The position numbers and the translations under genes were made by a program. Below the pieces are notes generated by a model. The model made no database searches, was not told the DNA's origin, and saw only the letters and a program-made list of their open reading frames with translations. Below are positions 1 to 6,823 of a DNA stretch of 15,695 bases, in pieces. The first letter of the stretch is position 1. The number at the start of each line of letters is the position of its first letter. The DNA is from JAEUNJ01 sp052035955 (lineage in GTDB: Bacteria; Pseudomonadota; Gammaproteobacteria; Burkholderiales; Rhodocyclaceae), in contig JBPOHD010000129.1 in the NCBI GenBank assembly GCA_052035955.1, forward strand, positions 1 to 15,695, written 5' to 3'.

Positions 1-38
1 AGCGCCCACAGTTCATCGTCCAGTATCGGTTTGGCCAT
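1..38 (-). CDS. IS5-type transposase, N-terminal fragment cut by window edge
   Basis: The minus strand reads an ATG at 38-36 followed by MAKPILDDELWA and then leaves the window. This opening is typical of IS5-family (DUF4096-type) transposases, which usually begin with MAKP, an acidic stretch, then LW and a PLLP motif. An AGAGGA Shine-Dalgarno lies directly before the ATG (about 40-46). Only 12 full codons are visible, so intactness and exact subgroup cannot be judged. I could not place the terminal inverted repeat of the element with confidence; it should lie to the right of position 38, probably within the next 100 bases. The identification rests on family memory of a short N-terminus. Confidence 0.6.
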   Translation of the reverse strand, partial: MAKPILDDELWA

Positions 39-180
39 TTCCTCTGCACAAAAAAAACAGGGCAGAGGTTAACGAATTTCGACCTTTGTGAACAGGGGGT
101 AACACTCATTTTGTTAGAGTTTCTTAATGCCCCTGAGCGTGCCATCGGACAGCATCGGCGGTCCCTCCTCTCGGAGGAAT

Positions 181-336
181 TTTACCGTCACGCCTATTTG
201 GCCGCTACAACTGCTCTAAGTTGTTGTTCCGTCTTGTTTTTCTGACAATATTTTTACCGTCAATGATCGCAAAGCGCTGACGGTAAAAAATTCGGAGGGT
301 GTCCGTGCCAGATTTCTACCGTCAGATTTACCGTCA
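181..336. repeat. Five copies of a TTTACCGTCA motif
   Basis: Exact TTTACCGTCA occurs on the plus strand at 181-190, 253-262 and 327-336, and on the minus strand at 278-287. A one-base variant (TTCTACCGTCA) lies at 314-324. The copies at 251-262 and 278-289 extend to a perfect 12-bp inverted pair (TTTTTACCGTCA) around a 15-bp spacer. Five copies of a ten-base word in 156 bases is far above chance. Plausible roles are binding sites for a recombinase, excisionase, transposase or replication/partition protein of a mobile element. The sequence does not say which. I do not recognise the word as a known operator. Confidence 0.8.
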
Positions 337-411
337 AACTGGAAGGCATCCCCCCGATAGATGTCGATAGACCTCGACAGACGTTATCTATACGGGACAA
401 CAACTTAGCAG
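211..411. repeat. Long-spaced inverted repeat (about 20 bp arms)
   Basis: The left arm at 211-232 contains CTGCT, two extra bases, then AAGTTGTTGTTCCGT. The right arm at 392-411 is the inverse: ACGGGACAACAACTT followed directly by AGCAG. Over the 15-base core (218-232 against 392-406) there is one mismatch, and the outer five bases match after a 2-base gap. The arms are about 160 bp apart and enclose four of the five TTTACCGTCA copies and the first CGATAGA block. This could be the ends of a small non-autonomous element, or paired recombinase sites. Confidence 0.6.
251..290. repeat. Perfect 12-bp inverted repeat built from two TTTACCGTCA copies
   Basis: The left arm TTTTTACCGTCA (251-262) and right arm TGACGGTAAAAA (278-289) are exact reverse complements. 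Inside the 15-base spacer a small CGC-AAA-GCG hairpin (268-276) could extend the structure. It could be a dimeric protein-binding site or a hairpin. It lacks a strong G/C stem next to a T run in either direction, so it is not a convincing intrinsic terminator. Confidence 0.7.
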
Positions 412-438
412 CGATTTCCGATAGATCTCGATAGACCA
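355..438. repeat. Two blocks of 10-bp CGATAGA units next to the guaA stop
   Basis: Block one (355-384) has three consecutive 10-bp units: CGATAGATGT, CGATAGACCT, CGACAGACGT. Block two (419-438) has two: CGATAGATCT, CGATAGACCA. Positions 354-373 and 418-437 form a 20-bp direct repeat with a single difference. A ten-base period keeps every unit on the same face of the helix, as for arm-type integrase sites or iterons. Block two ends 14 bases before the guaA stop codon (453-455). Confidence 0.75.
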
Positions 439-452
439 TGAAAGACGCCGAA

Positions 453-2018
<1,566 letters not shown>

Positions 2019-2078
2019 GGCAGGGGCCTCGGATGTGAAAAGGGCGGCCGCAGCCGCCCCGTTGGCGACGGCGGCGCG

Positions 2079-3539
2079 TCAATCCATGTGGTAGTTCGGC
2101 GCTTCCTTGGTGATCTGGACGTCATGGACATGGGATTCGCGGATGCCGGCCGACGTGATCTCGACGAACTCGGCACGGTTGCGCATGTCGTCGATCGTGG
2201 CGCAGCCGACGTAGCCCATGGAAGCGCGCAGGCCGCCCATCAGCTGGTGGATGACGGCGCCGACCGGTCCCTTGTAGGGCACGCGGCCCTCGATGCCCTC
2301 CGGCACCAGCTTCTCCACGTTGTCCTCGCCCTCCTGGAAGTAGCGGTCCGAGGAGCCCTTTTGCATGGCGCCGAGGCTGCCCATGCCGCGATAGGACTTG
2401 TAGGAACGGCCCTGGAACAGCACGGTCTCCCCCGGCGCCTCCTCGGTGCCGGCGAACAGGCCGCCCAGCATCACGCAGTGGGCGCCGGCGGCGATCGCCT
2501 TGGCGATGTCGCCGGAATAGCGGATGCCGCCGTCGGCGATCAGGGGGACCCCCGTCCCGGCCAGCGCCTCGCAGACGCTGTCCACGGCCGAGATCTGCGG
2601 CACCCCGACCCCGGCGACGATGCGCGTCGTGCAGATCGAACCGGGGCCGATGCCGACCTTGACGCCGTCGGCGCCGTGGTCCAGCAGCGCCCGGGCGGCG
2701 GCGCCGGTGGCGATGTTGCCGCCGATCACGTCGACACCGGGAAAGTTCTTCTTCACCCAGGCGACCCGCTTCAGCACCCCTTCCGAGTGGCCGTGGGCGG
2801 TATCCACCACCAGCACGTCCACCCCGGCCTCGGCCAGGGCCGCGGCCCGCTCCTCGGTGCCTTCGCCGACGCCGATGGCGGCGCCGACGCGCAGGCGTCC
2901 CAGGTCGTCCTTGCTCGCTTCCGGGTGTTCCGAGGACTTCAGGATGTCCTTCACCGTCATCAGGCCGCGCAGCTCGAAGGCGTCGTTGATCACCAGCACG
3001 CGCTCCAGGCGGTGCTTGTGCATCAGGGCCTTGGCCTCCTCGAGGGTGGCGCCCTCCTTCACCGTGACCAGGCGCTCCTTGGGCGTCATGATGGCCCGCA
3101 CCGGCTGGTCCAGGTTGGTTTCGAAGCGCAGGTCCCGGTTCGTCACGATGCCGACGACCTGGCCGCGCTCCACGACCGGAAGGCCGGAAATCCGGTGGCT
3201 GCGGGTCAGGACGAGGACCTCGCGGACCGTCATGGTCGGCGGGATGGTGATCGGATCCTTGAGCACGCCGGACTCGAAGCGCTTGACCTTGGCCACTTCG
3301 CGGGCCTGGTCCTTCGGTTCCAGGTTCTTGTGGATGATGCCGATGCCGCCTTCCTGGGCGAGGGCGATGGCCAGGCGCGATTCGGTCACCGTGTCCATGG
3401 CCGCGGAGACCAGCGGCAGGTTCAGGGTGATGCGCCGGGTGAGGCGGGTTTGCAGGCTTACGTCGCGGGGCAGGATTGCCGAGTGGGCGGGAAGCAGGAG
3501 GACGTCGTCGAACGTCAGCGCCTTCCGGATGAGTCTCAT
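2079..3539 (-). CDS. guaB: Inosine-5'-monophosphate dehydrogenase
   Basis: NAD-dependent oxidation of IMP to XMP, the rate-limiting branch to guanine nucleotides; its product feeds GuaA. At 486 residues it is full length for bacterial IMPDH. The (beta/alpha)8 catalytic domain is interrupted at about 92-203 by a CBS pair (Bateman module), the allosteric nucleotide-binding region. The active-site loop GPGSICTTR carries the catalytic Cys303. A phosphate-binding ADGGI lies at about 335-339, and the mobile flap includes the Arg-Tyr pair at 399-400. The ATG at 3539-3537 has GAGGA about 8 bases upstream. It is the first gene of the minus-strand guaBA operon, with the promoter 27 bp upstream. All expected key residues are present. 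Confidence 0.98.
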   Translation of the reverse strand: MRLIRKALTFDDVLLLPAHSAILPRDVSLQTRLTRRITLNLPLVSAAMDTVTESRLAIALAQEGGIGIIHKNLEPKDQAREVAKVKRFESGVLKDPITIPPTMTVREVLVLTRSHRISGLPVVERGQVVGIVTNRDLRFETNLDQPVRAIMTPKERLVTVKEGATLEEAKALMHKHRLERVLVINDAFELRGLMTVKDILKSSEHPEASKDDLGRLRVGAAIGVGEGTEERAAALAEAGVDVLVVDTAHGHSEGVLKRVAWVKKNFPGVDVIGGNIATGAAARALLDHGADGVKVGIGPGSICTTRIVAGVGVPQISAVDSVCEALAGTGVPLIADGGIRYSGDIAKAIAAGAHCVMLGGLFAGTEEAPGETVLFQGRSYKSYRGMGSLGAMQKGSSDRYFQEGEDNVEKLVPEGIEGRVPYKGPVGAVIHQLMGGLRASMGYVGCATIDDMRNRAEFVEITSAGIRESHVHDVQITKEAPNYHMD

Positions 3540-3565
3540 GCTTTTTTCCTCGGTGCCAAAAACGT

Positions 3566-3595
3566 ATTATACGCGGGTCCCGGATTGCCCGGCAA
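3566..3595 (-). promoter_or_regulatory. Sigma-70 promoter of guaBA
   Basis: On the minus strand a perfect TATAAT lies at 3571-3566. A TTGCCG (four of six matches to TTGACA) lies at 3595-3590, 18 bp away. Transcription would start near 3559, leaving a leader of about 20 nt that holds little beyond the ribosome binding site. That leaves little room for a riboswitch or attenuator, so control would have to act at the promoter. Confidence 0.6.
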
Positions 3596-3596
3596 A

Positions 3597-3611
3597 CCGC
3601 GCCCGGCGCGG
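3597..3611. promoter_or_regulatory. GC-rich 7-bp palindrome in the guaB/DUF4124 divergent gap
   Basis: CCGCGCC and GGCGCGG are exact inverse arms around one base, placed directly upstream of the guaB -35 region and 27 bp before the DUF4124 start. It could be an operator for either gene. In DNA this GC-rich such a palindrome can also arise by chance. Confidence 0.25.
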
Positions 3612-3637
3612 ATTACAACGAAAACGGAGAACCAGCC

Positions 3638-4087
3638 ATGCGGCTCCCGACCGTGCTTCTCGCAGTGGCAGTCCTGCTGCCGCTCACCGCGGCGGCACAG
3701 ATGTATTCGTGGAAGGACGCCGAGGGCAAGGTGCATTACGCCGACCGGCCGCCGACCGGCAACCTTCCCTCCCGGGCCATCAAGGAAGCGCCGTCCCTGA
3801 CCGGCGACCCGGCCGGCGCCCGCAAGGGCCTCGCCGAACGCAACATGGATTTCCGCAAGCGCCAGTCCGACCGCTCCTCGTCCCAGACCAAGGCGGAGCA
3901 GGAGCAGGCGGCGGCCGAGGAGAAGGCCCGCAACTGCGAGCAGGCCCGCGTCCATGCGCGCAACCTGGAGTCGGGCCAGCGGCTCATCACCACCGACGAC
4001 AAGGGCGAACGCACCGTCCTCGACGACGCCGGCCGGGGTCGGGAAATGGAATCCGCCCAGAAGGCCATCGACGCCTGGTGCAAGTAG
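3638..4087 (+). CDS. Secreted DUF4124 domain protein
   Basis: A 149-residue protein of unknown function. Residues 1-20 form a Sec signal peptide: positively charged start, a leucine/valine-rich core, and an AAA cleavage site before QMYSW. The DUF4124 domain follows, with its hallmark YSWKDAEGKVHYADRPP at about 23-39. The domain is common in periplasmic proteins of beta- and gammaproteobacteria. The rest is charged and Gln/Glu/Ala-rich (about 75-115), probably helical, and ends AIDAWCK. Two cysteines remain in the mature protein. ACGGAGA about 8 bases upstream supports the ATG. The gene is divergent from guaB with a 97-bp gap. In betaproteobacteria this gene often sits between guaB and rnfH, but I know of no functional link to purine synthesis. 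Confidence 0.85.
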   Translation: MRLPTVLLAVAVLLPLTAAAQMYSWKDAEGKVHYADRPPTGNLPSRAIKEAPSLTGDPAGARKGLAERNMDFRKRQSDRSSSQTKAEQEQAAAEEKARNCEQARVHARNLESGQRLITTDDKGERTVLDDAGRGREMESAQKAIDAWCK

Positions 4088-4123
4088 CCCGGGCGACAAG
4101 CCGCCGGGCATGGACTGCGGACC

Positions 4124-4441
4124 CTATTCCTCCGCCGGGCCGCCGCCCTTCTTCATGACCTTGCCTTCGGCCGCCCGCTGCTTGCGCACTTCCTTCGGGT
4201 CGGCGATCAGGGGCCGATAGATTTCCACCCGGTCCCGCTCGCGCAGCGCCGTGTCCAGGCGCGAGAGCTTGCCGAAGATGCCGAACTTGCCTTTCGCCAG
4301 GTCGATTTCCGGATGCTTGGCGAGCAGGCCCGAGGCCTCCAGCGCCGCCTGCACGCTGCTGCCCGCCGGCAGGTTCAGGCGAACCACCTCCTGCCGCTCC
4401 GGCCTGGCATAGACCACCTCAACCGCGATCTTTTCCGTCAT
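4124..4441 (-). CDS. rnfH: RnfH/RatB family protein (UPF0125)
   Basis: A 105-residue small protein with a ubiquitin-like beta-grasp fold expected from the family. Recognisable features are the start EKIAVEVVYA, the central LAKGKFGIFGKL and the DRVEIYRPLIADPKEVRKQRA tail. In other bacteria the gene is found in rnf clusters (RnfH) or directly after ratA (RatB/YfjF in E. coli); the function is not settled. Here its ATG (4441-4439) lies inside ratA and the two genes overlap by 23 bp, so translation is probably coupled. It converges with the DUF4124 gene, whose stop is 36 bp away. Confidence 0.9.
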   Translation of the reverse strand: MTEKIAVEVVYARPERQEVVRLNLPAGSSVQAALEASGLLAKHPEIDLAKGKFGIFGKLSRLDTALRERDRVEIYRPLIADPKEVRKQRAAEGKVMKKGGGPAEE

Positions 4442-4865
4442 AGATGTGGGCCGCCCTTTTCACGAAGGATTCGACGAAGGTTTCCGCGATATGGTTGAAC
4501 ACCGGCCCCAGCGCCTTCTCCAGCACCCGGCCCGCGAACTCGTACTGGAGGCGGAACTCGATCTTGCAGGCCGTCTCGCCCAGCGGCCGGAAGCGCCAGC
4601 CACCTTCCAGGCGGCGGAAGGGGCCCTCGACCAGGCGGATGTCCATCCACAGGGGCACCTCCTTGTCGTTGCGCGTCGAGAACTCCGCCTGTATGCCCTT
4701 GTAGCGGATCCGGATGGCCGCCGCCGTCACCCGGTCCGTGCGCTCCAGCAGGCGGGTGCCGCCGCACCAGGGCAGGAACTCGGGATAGTGTTCGACCCCG
4801 TCGACGAGGGCGAACATTTCCGACGGCGTCCTCTCGATGAGGACGGATTTCTCGACTGAGGCCAT
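4419..4865 (-). CDS. ratA: RatA / Coq10-like START domain protein
   Basis: A 148-residue single-domain protein of the SRPBCC (START-like) superfamily. Family signatures are PSEMFALVDGVEHYPEFLPWC near residues 14-34, the conserved EGPFRRLEGGWRF near 79-91, and a C-terminal helix with FVKRA. The E. coli homologue RatA is reported to block ribosomal subunit association; the mitochondrial homologue Coq10 binds ubiquinone. Which role applies here cannot be read from sequence. The start is fixed by alignment and by an AGAGGA that runs directly into the ATG, an unusually short spacing. The pair ratA-rnfH is divergent from smpB, the same arrangement as in E. coli. Confidence 0.92.
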   Translation of the reverse strand: MASVEKSVLIERTPSEMFALVDGVEHYPEFLPWCGGTRLLERTDRVTAAAIRIRYKGIQAEFSTRNDKEVPLWMDIRLVEGPFRRLEGGWRFRPLGETACKIEFRLQYEFAGRVLEKALGPVFNHIAETFVESFVKRAAHIYDGKDRG

Positions 4866-4958
4866 TCCTCTGCTTGGGCTAGAATCGGGGCAATCGCCTC
4901 GCGGAAAGCCTTTTTCTGCCTGTTCCGCCGGGGCGTTTTCATTCTACCCTCCCCATCC
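4866..4958. promoter_or_regulatory. Divergent promoter gap between ratA and smpB
   Basis: This 93-bp gap must hold promoters in both directions. A TAGAAT (five of six to TATAAT) lies on the plus strand at 4880-4885 and another on the minus strand at 4947-4942. No clear -35 box sits at the right distance from either, so neither is certain. smpB has no recognisable Shine-Dalgarno: the bases before its ATG are pyrimidine-rich. Confidence 0.3.
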
Positions 4959-5408
4959 ATGAGCATCGTCGAGAACCGCAAGGCCTTCCACGACTACTTC
5001 ATCGAGGAACGCCTCGAAGCCGGCCTCGTCCTCGAGGGCTGGGAGGTGAAGGCCATCCGGGCCGGTCGTGCCCAGCTCAAGGAGGCCTACGTGGTCCTGC
5101 ACGGCGAGCAGGTGTTCCTGATCGGCGCCCACATCAGCCCCCTCCTCTCCGCCTCCACCCACGTCAAGCCCGATCCGGTGCGCACCCGCAAGCTGCTGCT
5201 GCACGGCGAGGAGATCCGCCGCCTGATCGGCAAGGTCGAGCGGGCCGGCTATGCCCTGGTGCCCCTGGACCTCCACTACACGAAGGGCCGCATCAAGCTC
5301 GCCGTCGGCCTGGCCAAGGGCAAGAAGCAGTTCGACAAGCGGGAAGCGGATAAGGAACGGGACTGGAAGAAGGAGCAGAACCAGCTCCTCAAGCAGAGGG
5401 CCCGTTGA
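4959..5408 (+). CDS. smpB: SsrA-binding protein, tmRNA partner in ribosome rescue
   Basis: SmpB binds the tRNA-like part of tmRNA and places it in the empty A site of stalled ribosomes. The 149 residues match the family length. Diagnostic stretches are NRKAFHDYFIEERLEAGLVL at the start, GWEVKAIRAGRAQLKEAYV, HISPL, the DPVRTRKLLLH loop, and LVPLDLHYTKGRIKLAVGLAKGKK before the positively charged tail that enters the ribosomal mRNA channel. The tail is intact and rich in Lys/Arg. The tmRNA gene itself is not in this window. No Shine-Dalgarno is seen before the ATG, which is still the only start that fits the family. Confidence 0.98.
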   Translation: MSIVENRKAFHDYFIEERLEAGLVLEGWEVKAIRAGRAQLKEAYVVLHGEQVFLIGAHISPLLSASTHVKPDPVRTRKLLLHGEEIRRLIGKVERAGYALVPLDLHYTKGRIKLAVGLAKGKKQFDKREADKERDWKKEQNQLLKQRAR

Positions 5409-6622
5409 CCGCCGCCGGGACGGCCGGCCGGCCCGCCATGGCGCCGGCCATGCTGCTCTGGCTGATCACCGGCTCCCTGATGCTGCAGCCCCTGTCCACC
5501 GATCTCTACCTGCCCACCCTGCCCCACCTGGGCAGCTATTTCGCCGTCTCGCCGGCCGTCGTCCAGCAGACCCTTTCCCTGTTCATCATCGGCTTCGGCG
5601 TCGCCCAGCTGCTCAGCGGGCCCCTCTCGGACCGCTACGGCCGGCGGCCCGTCCTGCTCGGCGGCCTCTGGATCTACCTGCTGGCCAGCCTGGCCTGCGC
5701 CGCCGCCCCGGCCATGTCCGTCCTGGTCGCCGCCCGCTTCGTCCAGGCCGTGGGCTGCTGCACCGCCGTGGTCGTCGCCCGGGCCCTGATCCGCGACGTC
5801 TATGCCCCGTCGGAGGGGGCCCGGGTGATCGCCAAGGCCAGTTCCCTCCTCTCGGCCGCGCCGCTCCTGGGTCCCATCGCCGGCGGCTTCCTGCAGGTCC
5901 AGTTCGGCTGGCGTTCCGCCTTCCTGGTGCTCGCCGCCTTCTGCGCCGCCGTCGCCTTCTCGGCCAGCCGCTGGCTGCGGGAAACCAATGCCGCGCCCGA
6001 TCCCGGCGCCCTGCGCCCGGCCGCCCTGGCCGCCGGCTACCGCGCCATCGCCGGCCATGCCGGCTTCTGGGCCTACGCCCTGCCCGGCGCCCTCTCCTAT
6101 GCCGGCATCTTCGTCTTCATCTCCGGCTCCGCCTTCGCCCTCATCGAGGTGCTGGGCGTCTCCACCGAGGCCTACGGCTTCTGCTACGCCCTCGGCGTCT
6201 GCGGCTACCTCTCCGGCACCCTGGTCTGTCGCCGCCTGCTGCCCGTCCTCGGCATCGACCGCACCCTGGGTGTCGGCGTGACGGTGGCCGCCGTCGGCGC
6301 CGCCCTCTTCGCCGCCTGCGTCCTGGCCGGGCTGCAGCACTGGGCCGTCGTGGTCGGCGGGCAGTTCCTCGCCATGGCCGCCCACGGCATCAACTTCCCC
6401 TGCGCCCAGGCCGGCTCCGTCGCCCCCTTCCCCGAGCGGGCCGGCGCCGCGGCCGGCCTCATGGGCGCCGTCGCCATGGTGGCGGCCTTCCCCATCGGCA
6501 CCTGGGTCGGGGCCAGCCACGATGGCACCCTCCTGCCCCTGGCCCTGATCGACGCCGTGGCCGCCGGCGCCCTCTTCCTGGCCGCCCGCCTGTCCCGCGC
6601 CAGCCGGCGCCTGCACCGCTGA
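5405..6622 (+). CDS. MFS multidrug transporter, Bcr/CflA type
   Basis: A 405-residue inner-membrane protein with about twelve hydrophobic segments, probably a drug/proton antiporter. TDLYLPTLP at about 32-40 in the first membrane segment is the Bcr/CflA signature (usually DMYLPALP). The MFS motif A GPLSDRYGRRP occupies 72-82, and LLGPIAGG lies in the fifth segment. The reading frame starts with TTG at 5405, whose last two bases are shared with the smpB stop TGA (5406-5408). An AGAGGG four bases upstream supports coupled initiation there. An ATG at 5438 (codon 12) is an alternative with a poorer binding site. Substrate unknown. Confidence 0.9.
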   Translation: MTAAGTAGRPAMAPAMLLWLITGSLMLQPLSTDLYLPTLPHLGSYFAVSPAVVQQTLSLFIIGFGVAQLLSGPLSDRYGRRPVLLGGLWIYLLASLACAAAPAMSVLVAARFVQAVGCCTAVVVARALIRDVYAPSEGARVIAKASSLLSAAPLLGPIAGGFLQVQFGWRSAFLVLAAFCAAVAFSASRWLRETNAAPDPGALRPAALAAGYRAIAGHAGFWAYALPGALSYAGIFVFISGSAFALIEVLGVSTEAYGFCYALGVCGYLSGTLVCRRLLPVLGIDRTLGVGVTVAAVGAALFAACVLAGLQHWAVVVGGQFLAMAAHGINFPCAQAGSVAPFPERAGAAAGLMGAVAMVAAFPIGTWVGASHDGTLLPLALIDAVAAGALFLAARLSRASRRLHR

Positions 6623-6762
6623 GCCCTCGTGAAGCTTCGGCCCCGCACCCGCCGCTCGGGTGTCCCGGGGGACGCAGTCGAGCGAGCGGAATGACGCCTT
6701 CCGACGGCGGTCACCGCCCCGGGGCCTGGATGCCGGGCCCGGCCGCCCCGGCGATGTATCCA
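6623..6762. other. Intergenic GC-rich stretch after the MFS gene
   Basis: About 140 bases between two convergent genes with no credible coding frame. It contains short GC-rich inverted pairs such as GGGCC/GGCCC near 6722-6740, but no T run that would make a plus-strand terminator. I see nothing else definable in it. Confidence 0.5.
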
Positions 6763-6790
6763 AGAAAAAAGCCCGGCCGGAGCCGGGCTT
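6763..6790 (-). terminator. Intrinsic terminator of the RTX gene
   Basis: On the minus strand a 9-bp perfect stem (AAGCCCGGC, loop of four, GCCGGGCTT; arms at 6790-6782 and 6777-6769) runs into six T (6770-6765). It lies about 34 bp after the RTX stop codon. On the plus strand the same hairpin is followed by only two T, so it would end transcription of the MFS gene weakly at best. Confidence 0.9.
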
Positions 6791-6823
6791 GCCTGGAAAT
6801 CCGCGGCCGGGGGCCGCGCCGCT

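Larger units (their letters stand above)
39..452. other. Gene-free, lower-GC, repeat-rich stretch between an IS and the guaA 3' end
   Basis: No credible coding region is seen in these 414 bases on either strand. Base composition is visibly lower in GC than all downstream genes. The stretch contains three repeat systems listed separately: TTTACCGTCA copies (181-336), an inverted repeat (211-411) and 10-bp CGATAGA units (355-438). A weak hairpin CCTCC/GGAGG lies at 164-177, followed by TTTT. The guaA 3' end is a known insertion site for genomic islands and integrative elements carrying tyrosine recombinases. A dense set of short repeats ending 14 bases from the guaA stop codon is what an att-side border of such an element would look like. 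That reading is inference: no integrase gene is visible. Confidence 0.6.

Noticed and set aside
164..190. CCTCC-TCTC-GGAGG hairpin followed by TTTT
   Set aside because: Only five base pairs, and the T run starts after two A; no gene in the window would end there on the plus strand.
4087..4109. Hairpin GCCCGG/CCGGGC between the convergent DUF4124 and rnfH genes
   Set aside because: A six-base stem with a large loop and no T run in either direction; not a convincing intrinsic terminator.
5276..6763. Minus-strand frame of 495 codons opposite smpB/MFS
   Set aside because: Low-complexity Gly/Ala/Asp/Gln composition, antisense to two clear genes.
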